NCBI GenBank assembly: GCA_937925685.1
Contig: CALAMI010000007.1
Span: 310,001-374,000, forward strand
Length of the DNA: 64,000 nucleotides
DNA from: Candidatus Binatia bacterium
GTDB taxonomy: Bacteria; Desulfobacterota; Binatia; HRBIN30
Direction: 5' to 3'
Position numbers and translations under genes: made by a program. Below the pieces are notes generated by a model. The model made no database searches, was not told the origin of the DNA, and saw nothing but the letters and a program-made list of their open reading frames with translations. This document shows positions 35,818 through 45,503 of this stretch, piece after piece; position 1 is the stretch's first letter; the number at the start of each line of letters is the position of its first letter.

Positions 35818-36543
35818 ACGGGAAAAAACCCACGGCGCTGTTCAGGCAAAGCGACCGCTCTTCCGGGCGTTGCAAACTCGGGTCCTCGGCAACGTTCGCT
35901 CAGGACAGCGCTCCCAAAAAGGAGACTGCTTGGCAGGAGCTGTCCTCTTTTAGACACATTTTTCCTTGTGCCTCGGCTCTGGAGAGATGGAACGATCCTG
36001 CGCCTGCGCTGAGCCCATGCTTGGCACCGTTGTTGCGCCTGCCCCAGTTATGATGCCATGGAGCGTGATCCGACCGCTACCTGCCTCCGTCACGAGCCAG
36101 ACCAGCCCCCTCCCTACGACCAGAGGCTCGGATCGGTCACGCCCATGGCATCGCGTAACGTTCCGCTGTCCCCTGTTGCTCCAACGCTCACCGGGCGCGA
36201 GCTCCTGTGAGGCTGGACAACCCGGTGCGGAAGGTGGCCCCCTTCCTCCATCTTCCGCACCTCCCTCCCTCGTGCCCTCTGCAAGCCAACAAGTGGTGGC
36301 GCGACCCAAACCAGAGAGGTCGGTGGGGTTCGGGATTCCTCACGGGGCGGTCGGGTCATCCGCATATATTTGCCGCGGCCCAAATGAGCGTAAGCGCAGC
36401 ATGTTTTAAAGGACAGCCCCGAAGAGAACGCAAGCGAACCATTGCGCGAATCGGCCCAAGCCGAAATCGCCACGCGTGCACGGCGCCTGCGTAATAAAAA
36501 GCACCTCGACAAAGTTCCTCCGCCGCAAATATCGGTCAAACCT
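35818..36543. other. Intergenic region, 726 bp, no gene recognised
   Basis: Between the TetR gene and the NHL-repeat gene. Both strands have short frames rich in Pro, Gly and Arg but without domain-like patterns or ribosome sites. No rRNA/tRNA signature or convincing terminator seen. The promoter of the NHL-repeat gene should lie near the right end. Confidence 0.45.
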
Positions 36544-39500
36544 ATGGCAACCGAGTCCTGGCTCCGCTGCCCCGCGCGGCGGATTGCGACCCTCGGCAAG
36601 ATGGCGCTCCTTGGATGGACTCTGACCCTCGTTTTGGGCGCTTCTCAGCGTCGGGCTTGGGCCACCCCCACACCCACACCCACGCCCATCCCGACACCAG
36701 TGCGCGGCCAGGCCGGCGATCTATGGGCGGACATCGTGTTAGGTCAGCCCGATTTTAGCGAAGTCGTTCCGCACAAAGTCAGCAGTCGTCGCTTGTTCCA
36801 TCCCGGCGGCGTTCTTGTCGACCGCTCTGTCCGACCCAACCGCGTATACGTGTTCGATGGTGGCAACAGCCGGGTGCTGGGTTTTACCTACATTGGTCAC
36901 GTGCAAAGTGGTGCCCACGCTGGTGCTCCGTGCACGTCGGACTCCGACTATGGGGCGCGTTGCGTCGTTGACGAAGCTCGCGGAGCCGACATCGTTCTTG
37001 GCCAGCCGTCGTTCAACCGCGGTGCTTGCAATGGCGATGGCGGATTCCAAAGCTATCCGCAAAGGCCACGGGCCAGCGCTGCGACCTTCTGCTCCATGCG
37101 AGAGGACCAGATTTCGCTCACCGAGGGAGGCTCTTTCGCCAATCTCGCGGTAGACACAGCGGGTAACTTGTACGTGCCTGATTTTTTCAACCACCGCGTG
37201 CTTCGCTACGATAGTCCGTTCACCAGCGACACGACCGCAGACGATGTTTGGGGCCAAGCAGACTTCAGCGGCAACGAGTGCAACCGCGGGCGTGGCGTCG
37301 GTGCCCCGGATGCGCAAAGCTTGTGTTTCGGTAGCCCCTTCAACGAAGGGTTTGTCGGTGGTGTCGCCGTAGATCCTGGCGGAAACTTGTGGGTGGCCGA
37401 TAACCAGAACAATCGCGTTTTGCGCTTCCCCTTCGATCCCGACACGGGCAAGCCTGCTCACGCTGCGGATTTGGTTCTCGGGCAACCTGACTTCTTTTCC
37501 TGGCAGCGAGGTTCGGGACTCGATCGCATGTGGGCACCGGCTGGCGTTCGCGTTGGCAGCAGCGGCACGGTTTACGTCGCCGGCTCGCAAGCCGGGGACA
37601 ACTTCAACACCGCTAGGATTCTCGTGTTCGAACCTCCCCTCAGCTCCGGAATGGCGGCAAGCCGCACTCTGGGAAGTGGGTTTCGGCTGCCGACCGGCTT
37701 GGAGTTCGACGTCAGTGGCGGCCTTTGGGTGAGCGACCGGATCAACAACCAACTCCTCCTTTACGGTTCGAGCGGAGCCATCGAGAAAGTTCTCTTCAAG
37801 GATCTGCCGAACATGAGCGGCACCTGTGGCGGGAACTACGTTGGCAACGGACCTGACTTTTATTCCCCTGGGGATAACGGGTGGTTTCCCTCGTACAATG
37901 TTTGCGATTCGGCTGGGTCCATCGGTGTCGATATCGATGGCAACATCCTCGTAGCCGCATCGAGCTTCGTGCAAGATGTTTGGCGTTTCCCCGCACCGAT
38001 CCCCACGCCACAACCAGGGGTTGCCCATTCCGCGGATGCGCGGCTGTTCAAGCCCTTTCAGTTCGCGGCTGTGAACGAACCCGTGCTCGAAGAGATGTAC
38101 TCTGCTCGAGGCGTTGCGGTGGCAGCAGGGCAGTTGATTGTTGCCGATGGTTCTCGCTTGCTGTTTTGGAACGACCCGCCGAATTTCACCAACGGTCAGC
38201 CTCCCGATGGGTTCACCGGTGTTCCTAGTGCGCAACACGAACATGGGACGCGCCCTCCCTTCGGCCGCATCCGCGCCGACGACGCTGGCCGCTTATGGGC
38301 CACACGCGGCAACAAGTTGCTCGTCTACCAGTTGCCCCTCACCCAAGGCGAGGCCCCAGCCTATGTGATTGCACCGCCGATCCCTGTGCTCGGGGGCGGC
38401 GAGCTTCGATGGGAGTCGCTCAACATTGGCGGAATTGCCCCCGTGGGTGGCGGTGAGCAGCTCTGGGTTGCCGACCCGGGGACGCACCGTGTCTTGCGTA
38501 TCCGCAATCCCCTCACGAATCCGGTGGTCGATGTGCTGCTCGGTCAGGAATCGTTGAGCGGAAAGCGCTGCAATCGCGGACGCGGGCAAAGTGCACCCTC
38601 ACAAAACAGTCTTTGCTACCCGGGGGCGGTTGCTCTCGATGCCAACGGCAATCTTTGGGTTTCCGACCATGCCCTCGAAGTTGCAGGCAACCATCGCCTG
38701 TTGGTGTTTTCTGCGGCTTCGATCCCCAACCGACCAAGTCGTGCCGTTTTTGGAATTCCCGCAGATCAGGTATTGGGCACGAATGGCAGTTTCACCGGCC
38801 CTCCCTGCCAAGACGCCCTGTGCGGGCCTTTCGAGCCTGCATTTACTTGGCAGGGCCAGATGGCTGTGGGACTCAATAGTTACATCGGCTCGCGCTTCGC
38901 GTTGCTCTACACAGACCCCCGCAACAATGCCACTCCGACGCCGCTCAAAGATTTCGAGTCCATGCCTTACGCTGCCACATTCGACCATGACGGCAATCTG
39001 TACATCGCTTCGCTGAACCGCGCGCGCGTGCTGATTTACAGAAATCCGCTGTCCCTCCCCGCCGCGCCTACGCCTACACCGACAGCGACGCCGCAACCAT
39101 CTTGTTTCGATTTCGCACCAGACAATGTGTGCGTACCCGGTGGTGGCAAGGCAAAAACCGACTGCCACCTAGAATGGAAATTGCTGCCTGTGCCATCGCT
39201 GAACCGACGGGGGTTACCGAAAAACGTGCTGTACTGTTACGAAGGCGACCCTCGTTGCGACGCAGACCCGGATTTGAGCAACCACAGTTGCTCGTTCCAG
39301 GTTGCACTGTGCATAAACAATAGCGACGCCCGTTTCGTCCAGTGCGCGCCCGCAAATATTGCGGCCTTCGAGGTCCGAAGCCCCGACCCGGCGAGGGCAT
39401 TACCACCCGAGGATCGAGCGAACGTGGCCACGCTGGAAGATCAGGCTGGAGCTGGCGGCTTCGGAGTGCAAATCCTGCGGCGACGCACACCGCTACCCAC

Positions 39501-39783
39501 CCCAGGGGCAACACCCAATGCGTCAACGAACACCTGCGGCACCACCTTTCAGTTAACCGTGCCGTTAAAGCAAACGGCCTTGGGCACACTTTCTCGGGGG
39601 CGAAAGCGCTTCCGGGTAGGCGCTTGGACATCGGCCGGCATCCTCGATTCTGACTCCCTTCGCCTGGTGTGCAGGCCGAGCACTTGTGGTGACGGCGCGG
39701 TGCAACGCCACGAAGAATGCGACGACGGCAACCGGACCAATGGGGACGGCTGCGATCAGGCCTGCCGAACCGAAGAGCCCTAA
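36544..39783 (+). CDS. Secreted NHL-repeat protein with C-terminal DUF4215 repeat
   Basis: About 1079 residues. The signal peptide (hydrophobic LGKMALLGWTLTLVLGA) is followed by a TPTPTPTPIPTP linker, then a long array of NHL/propeller repeats marked by recurring VLGQPDF-type strands (IVLGQPDF, IVLGQPSF, VWGQADF, LVLGQPDF) and NLWVADNQNNRVLRF, NLWVSDHALEV. Two units share CNRGRG...SLC. A second PTPTPTATPQP linker leads to a Cys-rich domain, and the last 35 residues are CGDG...EECDDGN...GCDQAC, the Myxococcus-type DUF4215 repeat. It is likely a surface or secreted adhesion or sugar-binding protein. ATG 36544 is chosen because earlier codons lack a signal sequence. Confidence 0.75.
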   Translation: MATESWLRCPARRIATLGKMALLGWTLTLVLGASQRRAWATPTPTPTPIPTPVRGQAGDLWADIVLGQPDFSEVVPHKVSSRRLFHPGGVLVDRSVRPNRVYVFDGGNSRVLGFTYIGHVQSGAHAGAPCTSDSDYGARCVVDEARGADIVLGQPSFNRGACNGDGGFQSYPQRPRASAATFCSMREDQISLTEGGSFANLAVDTAGNLYVPDFFNHRVLRYDSPFTSDTTADDVWGQADFSGNECNRGRGVGAPDAQSLCFGSPFNEGFVGGVAVDPGGNLWVADNQNNRVLRFPFDPDTGKPAHAADLVLGQPDFFSWQRGSGLDRMWAPAGVRVGSSGTVYVAGSQAGDNFNTARILVFEPPLSSGMAASRTLGSGFRLPTGLEFDVSGGLWVSDRINNQLLLYGSSGAIEKVLFKDLPNMSGTCGGNYVGNGPDFYSPGDNGWFPSYNVCDSAGSIGVDIDGNILVAASSFVQDVWRFPAPIPTPQPGVAHSADARLFKPFQFAAVNEPVLEEMYSARGVAVAAGQLIVADGSRLLFWNDPPNFTNGQPPDGFTGVPSAQHEHGTRPPFGRIRADDAGRLWATRGNKLLVYQLPLTQGEAPAYVIAPPIPVLGGGELRWESLNIGGIAPVGGGEQLWVADPGTHRVLRIRNPLTNPVVDVLLGQESLSGKRCNRGRGQSAPSQNSLCYPGAVALDANGNLWVSDHALEVAGNHRLLVFSAASIPNRPSRAVFGIPADQVLGTNGSFTGPPCQDALCGPFEPAFTWQGQMAVGLNSYIGSRFALLYTDPRNNATPTPLKDFESMPYAATFDHDGNLYIASLNRARVLIYRNPLSLPAAPTPTPTATPQPSCFDFAPDNVCVPGGGKAKTDCHLEWKLLPVPSLNRRGLPKNVLYCYEGDPRCDADPDLSNHSCSFQVALCINNSDARFVQCAPANIAAFEVRSPDPARALPPEDRANVATLEDQAGAGGFGVQILRRRTPLPTPGATPNASTNTCGTTFQLTVPLKQTALGTLSRGRKRFRVGAWTSAGILDSDSLRLVCRPSTCGDGAVQRHEECDDGNRTNGDGCDQACRTEEP

Positions 39784-39868
39784 CGCGCTCTCTTGGCAAG
39801 CCGCGCACCGCGACCTCCAGGTAAAAGACCGACCCGAGGCCGAGAGGGCCGGCCAACCTCGGCTCGCC

Positions 39869-40963
39869 TCACGAACCAGGCAACAAACAAGAATGAATGC
39901 TCGATTCTCCGGGAATCTCCCCAGCCAACAAGCGGATGGCGTGCTCTGCTTGCTCGAGAGGAAAATCGTGGGTGTGCATTTTGTCCAAGGGAACGCGTCC
40001 CGACTCGATCAACCGAATGGCCGAGAGGTAAGCACGGCTGGTCACCCCAAAGGCTCCCCGAATCGTCACCTCTTTGATCACAGCAAGGTCGCTGACGAAG
40101 TTCGGAACGACCTTGAAGCCTTTTACTCCAGCAAGCACGATTCGGCCGCCGGTGGCTACGTAGTAAAGCGCCTCGGCAACTGGTTCGGGAGAATTCGCTG
40201 AAACTTCCACCACCACATCGGCACCGCGACCATCCGTGAGTTCGTGCACCCGACGGCGAACATCCTCGGCTTCGACGTTAATGGTCGCGTCGGCACCGAA
40301 CTCTTTCGCCAATGCGAGCTTTTGTTCGTCGCGCGCCAGGCCAGTGACGATGATGCGCTCTGCACCAGCGGCCCGCGCCGCGATGACACTGGCCAAGCCA
40401 CGCTGCCCCGGCCCTAGGATCAGAACCGTATCGCCAGGGCCCGTATTCGGCACCTCCACTGCCCAACGGAAGCCGGCTCCCAAGGGGTTGAACATCACGG
40501 CAACGCTCGCCGGTAAGTCTTTGCGGACCCGATGTACGATCGAAAACGGGTCGAGGTACATATAGTCCGCGTACGCTCCCCAAAGCGCCGGTGGACGAGA
40601 AAGTGGAATGTAGCCGTGAGCGAACATGCCGCCCCGGCCTCGGCACACTTGGTAGTTGCCACTGCGGCACGCCGAACAGTATCCACAAGGGATGAGAGGT
40701 TCCACGGCAACCCGGTCTCCCACATCAACCCCCCAGCGCTTGGCTGCTCGGTCGCCGATTTTCTCGATAACACCCAGCGGCTCATGCCCGGGAATCACTG
40801 GCATGGGCACGGGCAGCACGCCCGCGTACTGCTCTGCATCGCTGCCACAAATGCCACAGGCCTCCACCCGCATGAGGGCGCTATCGTCGTCAACCTCCGG
40901 CAGCGGAAACTCGCGCATTTCAAGCTGTCGGGGAGCAGTTTGCACAATCGCTCGGGCTTTCAT
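39869..40963 (-). CDS. Zinc-dependent medium-chain alcohol dehydrogenase
   Basis: A 364-residue MDR-family enzyme. Catalytic zinc ligands are in ACGICGSD and PGHEPLG; the structural-zinc lobe CGYCSACRSGNYQVC retains four Cys. The NAD(P) Rossmann fold has LILGPGQRGLASV and an acidic residue at the end of the second strand region. It resembles threonine/sorbitol dehydrogenase-like members, but no feature fixes the substrate. The start at 40963 (ATG) has only a weak ribosome site. It is convergent with the NHL-repeat gene. Confidence 0.85.
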   Translation of the reverse strand: MKARAIVQTAPRQLEMREFPLPEVDDDSALMRVEACGICGSDAEQYAGVLPVPMPVIPGHEPLGVIEKIGDRAAKRWGVDVGDRVAVEPLIPCGYCSACRSGNYQVCRGRGGMFAHGYIPLSRPPALWGAYADYMYLDPFSIVHRVRKDLPASVAVMFNPLGAGFRWAVEVPNTGPGDTVLILGPGQRGLASVIAARAAGAERIIVTGLARDEQKLALAKEFGADATINVEAEDVRRRVHELTDGRGADVVVEVSANSPEPVAEALYYVATGGRIVLAGVKGFKVVPNFVSDLAVIKEVTIRGAFGVTSRAYLSAIRLIESGRVPLDKMHTHDFPLEQAEHAIRLLAGEIPGESSIHSCLLPGS

Positions 40964-41432
40964 TGACGGCTACCATTCTAAACACCGCGAACGCCTCCGA
41001 CCGGGTTCGTTTCTTGCGCCTCCGAGGGCACACCCTCTACTGGCAACGTTCACTCGGAACATCCAGAACGCCCCAAGCAGCACGCTCGTCGGCAGAGCTC
41101 TACAGCCACGATGATTCCCTTGCCGCAAGGACTAAGTGTTGTCAATGCGAACTGCTGTTTCGCATAGGGAACAGCTGGGCGGAACCCCCATCCCCAGCAA
41201 TTGGACTCTCCACCCCGTATTGAACCCGAAGTCGTGCTCCAACGGCGACATCATCGACGACATCATCGAGGGGATGCACGGCGATTCCCTGCGGCACGAA
41301 TCCGAGGGGAAGGGTTCGACACCATTTGTCCCGCCAAGCAAAGGGCCGCTCCTCCCATAGCGTTACGAAGGGCGCAGCTCGCTCGCGCTCCCTCCATTGC
41401 CACCAGGGCTGCGCCATGGGAAAGACTCTCGC
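40964..41432. other. Divergent intergenic region, 469 bp
   Basis: Lies between the alcohol dehydrogenase and DUF2889 genes. It contains an inverted repeat TGCGAA (41146-41151)/TTCGCA (41159-41164) and a near-perfect 12-base duplication at 41247-41270. Otherwise nothing is recognised. Confidence 0.4.
41247..41270. repeat. 12-bp tandem duplication
   Basis: GACATCATCGAC followed directly by GACATCATCGAG, one mismatch. No coding frame of recognised function covers it. Confidence 0.6.
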
Positions 41433-41990
41433 ATGTCGGAAGTTCGCGCCATTTATCATCGGACAAAGGAGGTCAACATCTACCCTCTTGGGGGCGACCG
41501 TTTCCTGATCGAGGCATTCCTGCGAGACGAAGTTCACGATGTACATGCGGAGGTCGAGGTGCTGCACCCCTCGCTCGAAATCGTTGCTGCCCGAGCCGAA
41601 GTGCGCAGTGGACCATTCACCAACATTTGCAACCTCACCCACCGTAACATTGAAAGCTTAGTGGGCATGCGGGTGCAGCGCGGATTCACGGTGGCCGCAC
41701 GCAACCTTGTTGGCGGACCTAGCGGCTGCCACCGGATTTCCGAACTTGTCGTGGAGATCGCACAAGCAGCATACCAGTTGCACTTCGTCCGCCTGTTTCA
41801 AAACGTTCCGCCGGAAGTACGCGAGCGGGAGGACGACCCTCCTCGACGGCACGCATTCGTGATGGACCACGTACCCGGAATGCGGAATACGTGTTTTTCG
41901 TACAACGAGGCCAATCGGGAATTGATCGCGCAGGCTCGTCCCCTGCGCTTGCGGCCGCAAAACATGCCGGTGCGGAAGATTCGTGACTGA
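41433..41990 (+). CDS. DUF2889 family protein
   Basis: A 185-residue protein with the DUF2889 pattern: HRTKEVNIYPLGGDRFLIEAFLRDEVHDV near the N-terminus, then SLEIVAARAEVRSGPFTNICN and GCHRISELVVEIAQAAYQ. The biochemical role is unknown. ATG 41433 follows GGAAAG; an in-frame ATG/alternative start 12 codons earlier lies in non-conserved sequence. It is not tied to neighbours. Confidence 0.75.
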   Translation: MSEVRAIYHRTKEVNIYPLGGDRFLIEAFLRDEVHDVHAEVEVLHPSLEIVAARAEVRSGPFTNICNLTHRNIESLVGMRVQRGFTVAARNLVGGPSGCHRISELVVEIAQAAYQLHFVRLFQNVPPEVREREDDPPRRHAFVMDHVPGMRNTCFSYNEANRELIAQARPLRLRPQNMPVRKIRD

Positions 41991-42455
41991 GACCCGCGTC
42001 CATCTTTGCCCCTACGTCACCCGAAGCCGATCTCTCCTAGGTCGAGCGACAACGAAGTGTGGGGGTGGCGCTACGGCCTGAGGCAGAAGCTTTGGGGGTC
42101 GGGAGGACCAACTCAGACGCACGCTGCGGCGCTCGCCCGGGCACTGTTTCGCCTGCCCGTTCCGCCGAACGGTGCAGTTCGGAGGTCCACCGTTTGCGGC
42201 TGTAAGCGAATCGCATACGGTCCAAGGCAACTTTGGCTAGCGCTGTTCACGGGAACAGGTGCGCTAGTGGGCGCAGGGAACGCCGAAGACGGGCAAATCT
42301 CCGCCACTCCGTCGCCTTGCCGAAGCACGCCTTGCTCGTACCGGCTCGCCCCGGCAGGAAGCTTTCCAGCTCTGCCCATGCCCGAGCCCACAGGGCCAAA
42401 GCACGCTCTGGCGCACGCCCAGCTCATCCCCGCCCGTGGCCACGAGCCAGCGCGG
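41991..42455. other. Convergent intergenic region, 465 bp, nothing recognised
   Basis: Between the DUF2889 gene and the 3' end of the glutaredoxin gene. Overlapping frames on both strands are Ala/Arg/Pro-rich with no domain pattern. No tRNA-like T-arm or convincing terminator hairpin was seen. Confidence 0.45.
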
Positions 42456-42692
42456 CTACAGTTCGCCGGCAACCTCCAGAGCGAACAGTTCGTCGTAGCC
42501 ACCAATGGGTTGGCCATCGATAAAAATTTGTGGCACGGTGCGGCGGCCCGTGCGCTCGACCAACCAAGTGCGCAATTCATCGTTATCAGTGACGTCAACC
42601 TCCTCGTAGGCAATCGCTTTCCTCTCCAGCAGCCGTTTGGCAGCAACGCAGTAGGGGCAGTACGTAGTCGTGTAAATGACAACCTTGCGCAT
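42456..42692 (-). CDS. grxC: Glutaredoxin (GrxC-type)
   Basis: A 78-residue glutaredoxin. VVIYTTTYCPYCVAAKRLL holds the CPYC redox site, RTVPQIFIDGQPIGGYDE the cis-Pro and GSH-binding GG segments. It reduces protein disulfides or glutathionylated proteins in the cytoplasm with glutathione. The ATG at 42692 begins the conserved strand; nine upstream in-frame codons do not resemble the family. It is divergent from the mazG gene with an 83-base gap. Confidence 0.9.
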   Translation of the reverse strand: MRKVVIYTTTYCPYCVAAKRLLERKAIAYEEVDVTDNDELRTWLVERTGRRTVPQIFIDGQPIGGYDELFALEVAGEL

Positions 42693-42775
42693 ACGAGTTG
42701 ACTCTATCGTAGGCGTCAAACTCGAACAATGAATTCCGTGGCCGCAGCCGTCGCTTCCTGCTAGCCGCAGGAGTC

Positions 42776-43630
42776 ATGACCCGAGCGCAAGAATTGTTTG
42801 GGGAACTCGTTCGCATCATGGAGCGCCTGCGCGCCCCGGGGGGCTGCCCATGGGACCGTGCCCAGACCCACCAATCGATCAAACCTTATTTGATCGAAGA
42901 AGCTTACGAAGTGGCGGAAGCTATCGACGAAGACAACTTCGAGGAACTCCGCAAAGAACTGGGCGATGTACTTCTTCAAGTCGTCTTTCACGCACAAATG
43001 GGGCGGGAGGCCGGAACGTTCACCCTAGAAGAGGTGATTTCCCACATCAATGAAAAGATGATTCGCCGCCACCCCCATGTGTTTGGCTCGGGCAGCGCGG
43101 AAACAGCGGACGAAGTGCTGCGGAACTGGGCGCGCATCAAAGCCGAAGAACGACGAGCAGAGGAGCGGGACCGTTCGCTTCTTGCGGGCGTTCCGCGAGC
43201 GCTTCCGGCATTGCAACGCGCCCATCGTTTGGGGGAAAAAGCAGCCCACGTTGGCTTCGACTGGGCTAACGCTCGTGCGGTTCTTTCCAAAGTACACGAG
43301 GAGCTTGCCGAACTCGAAGCGGCGCTGCACAACGAGTCGCACGACCGCGCCGCTCAAGAATTGGGCGATTTGCTTTTCGCCCTTGCCTCGCTCGCCCGCC
43401 ATTTGCGCGTCCACGCCGAGGACGTCCTCCAACGAGCGAGCGACCGCTTTATTGCCCGTTTTCGCCGTGTCGAGGAAATGCTTGCAGCCCGAGGAATCGA
43501 CGCCCATCGCGCTTCGGCAGAATTGTGGGACCAGCTTTGGGAAGAAGCCAAACAGGCCGAGGCAGCTCGTCCGGCGCAAGCGGAAGGCGACGCTGCCGCA
43601 CAGCCGGGCGAACGTACAACGCGTCGTTGA
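42776..43630 (+). CDS. mazG: MazG nucleoside triphosphate pyrophosphohydrolase
   Basis: A 284-residue protein with two MazG repeats. The N-terminal one has LRAPGGCPWDRAQTHQSIKP and EEAYEVAEAIDEDNFEELRKELGDVLLQVVFH, giving the EExxE...ExxD metal-binding set. The C-terminal repeat near residues 165-245 has KVHEELAELEAAL and ELGDLLFALASLARH, also intact. MazG hydrolyses (d)NTPs, and sometimes ppGpp, to monophosphates. ATG 42776 follows CAGGAG. The last 25 residues are low-complexity. It is convergent with murJ. Confidence 0.9.
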   Translation: MTRAQELFGELVRIMERLRAPGGCPWDRAQTHQSIKPYLIEEAYEVAEAIDEDNFEELRKELGDVLLQVVFHAQMGREAGTFTLEEVISHINEKMIRRHPHVFGSGSAETADEVLRNWARIKAEERRAEERDRSLLAGVPRALPALQRAHRLGEKAAHVGFDWANARAVLSKVHEELAELEAALHNESHDRAAQELGDLLFALASLARHLRVHAEDVLQRASDRFIARFRRVEEMLAARGIDAHRASAELWDQLWEEAKQAEAARPAQAEGDAAAQPGERTTRR

Positions 43631-43743
43631 GCAGAGGCTAAACTAGCTTCCGGGCATGGCTTGGTCGCAGACGCCCGCTCCAGGTGGAACCCGCAGTTTT
43701 CACCGTGGACCGGCGAGCTGCCCGACTCGGATCGTCCGCGCTC

Positions 43744-45393
43744 TCATAGCCGGGTCGCCCAACGCCGCCCGAAGCGTTCGCGGGCCAATTCCCACACGCG
43801 GCGGAGCTCGCTCCCTCCGAGCAAAGCGTGCACCCCACCGTACACAACCACGCCAGCGCACACACACAGAAGCAACCAACCCGCCCGCCACCACAGCGGT
43901 TCGCTCGCCGTCCAAGTCGCGTGGCCTTGTAGCCACCACACCAGGGGAATCATTGTCGCCGTGGCGACAGCGTCGCGGCCAAAGCTGGGAACAAGCTCTG
44001 CGAAACCTAAGCGACCTAACCTCCGCCGTAACATCGCGAGCAGTAACACCAGGTTGACCGTGGCCGCCAACGAAGTGGAAAGCGCCAGGCCGGCATGTCG
44101 GAAATCCGCGACCTGCAAGTAAAAAGTCAAGAACGAGAGCGCCTGCAGCACCAGCGAATCCCCACCAGCGATCGGCCCCATCAAGCTCAGGCTAAAAAAC
44201 ACGTTCGCCGCGAAGGCTGCAGCCGCCGTCCACACTGGCGTGCGGGTATCTTGCAAGGCATAAAATGCTGGTACCACCACGCGCAGCACCGCCACCGGCC
44301 ACAGACCCAATGCAAATGCTGACAGCGCGTACGCCGTTTGACGGGTTTCTTCTGGGGTAAATTGGCCGCGTTGGAAAAGTACGGCAACGATGGGAAAGGC
44401 GAGCAGCGCCAACCCCACCGTGGCAGGCGCCACAATCCAGCTCGTCAAGCGAACGGCAAAGCGCAAGCTCGACCGCATTTCCGCCCATTCTTGACGCGCT
44501 GCTTGGGCAGAAAAACTCGGCAGTGCAGCCGTTCCCAGGGCAACGGCAAAAAGACCCAAGGGAAATTCAAAGACGCGGTCGGCGTACCATAAGTACGACA
44601 CGCTCCCCGGGGGCAACGCCGACGCCAAAATAGTGTCGACCAGTAAGTTGATTTGGTACACCGCGGCACCGAACAACGTCGGCAGGAGCAAACGTGCAGA
44701 GCGGCTCACGGCCTCGTGCCTTGGTTCCCACTGCGGCACCAGCACGATGCCCAGGCGAGCCAGGGAGGCAACTTGCAAGGCGATTTGTACGATCCCCCCG
44801 AGCAGTACTCCATAAGCCAGAGCTTGTACGGGCGGACTCACCCAAGGGCTCGCGGTTGCTCCCAGGATCATGGCCAAGTTCAAAAAAATCGGTGACATCG
44901 CTGGGGCGGCAAAGTGGCGGAGGGAATTCAGTACCCCAGAACACAAGGCCACGAGGCTGACCAAAGCGATGTACGGGAAGGTCCAACGGGTCAACCGCAC
45001 CGTCAGCGCAAACTTCTCGGGATCGGTGGCAAAGCCCGGCGCAAACAAAGCGGTGAGCGGTTCGGCCAACACGATACCGAGCAGCGCAACGGCCCCCACG
45101 ACCAGGCCTAGCATGGTGGCCAGGACGCGGGCGGCGTGCACAGCCTCGGAGCGCGTGCGCGTAGCCCAGTACTCCGTGAAGATAGGGATAAACGCCGTAC
45201 TCATTGCCCCCTCGGCAACAAAGCGACGCAGCAAATTGGGGATTCGAAAGGCGACGAAAAACGCGTCGGCAGCCAGGCCCGTGCCAAAGAAGTAGCCCAC
45301 CGTAGCGTCACGCACGAGGCCGGCAACGCGGCTGATCAGGGTGAACACCGCGACCAAGCCCGCGGCGCGCGCGATGGCTCGGTTTTCGCTCAT
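43744..45393 (-). CDS. murJ: Lipid II flippase MurJ (MviN family)
   Basis: A 549-residue protein with about 14 TM helices. The opening AAGLVAVFTLISRVAGLVRD is followed by FFVAFRIPNLLRRFVAEGAMSTAFIPIF, the strongest MurJ signature, and LVDTILASALPPGSVSYLWYADRVFEFPLGLFAVALGT, another conserved region. MurJ moves lipid II to the periplasmic face of the inner membrane for peptidoglycan synthesis. ATG 45393 is preceded by GGAGCGGAGAGCGC; the open frame upstream to 45426 adds only low-homology residues. It is divergent from rpsT. Confidence 0.92.
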   Translation of the reverse strand: MSENRAIARAAGLVAVFTLISRVAGLVRDATVGYFFGTGLAADAFFVAFRIPNLLRRFVAEGAMSTAFIPIFTEYWATRTRSEAVHAARVLATMLGLVVGAVALLGIVLAEPLTALFAPGFATDPEKFALTVRLTRWTFPYIALVSLVALCSGVLNSLRHFAAPAMSPIFLNLAMILGATASPWVSPPVQALAYGVLLGGIVQIALQVASLARLGIVLVPQWEPRHEAVSRSARLLLPTLFGAAVYQINLLVDTILASALPPGSVSYLWYADRVFEFPLGLFAVALGTAALPSFSAQAARQEWAEMRSSLRFAVRLTSWIVAPATVGLALLAFPIVAVLFQRGQFTPEETRQTAYALSAFALGLWPVAVLRVVVPAFYALQDTRTPVWTAAAAFAANVFFSLSLMGPIAGGDSLVLQALSFLTFYLQVADFRHAGLALSTSLAATVNLVLLLAMLRRRLGRLGFAELVPSFGRDAVATATMIPLVWWLQGHATWTASEPLWWRAGWLLLCVCAGVVVYGGVHALLGGSELRRVWELARERFGRRWATRL

Positions 45394-45444
45394 GCGCTCT
45401 CCGCTCCGAGATCCTGGCCCTGCCACCGCGGAAGGGTTTCGGCG

Positions 45445-45473
45445 TTGACGGCTGAGCTCTCAGCCGCTAGCAA
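45445..45473 (+). promoter_or_regulatory. Predicted rpsT promoter with palindrome in the spacer
   Basis: TTGACG (45445-45450) and TAGCAA (45468-45473) are 17 bases apart, 31 bases before the rpsT start. GGCTGAG (45450-45456) and CTCAGCC (45459-45465) form perfect 7-bp arms within the spacer, so a protein or DNA structure could regulate it. Confidence 0.45.
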
Positions 45474-45503
45474 TGCGCGACCGATCATTGGGAGGAGCAT
45501 CCT

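Noticed and set aside
35910-35955. Hairpin-like AAAAAGGAGAC / TCCTCTTTT
   Set aside because: The arms match only partly and no gene end lies directly upstream.
39784-39868. Terminator hairpin between the NHL and alcohol dehydrogenase genes
   Set aside because: Some inverted GC-rich sequence is present (GAGGCCGAG/CTCGGCTCGCCTC), but the stem has a bulge and no T-run follows.
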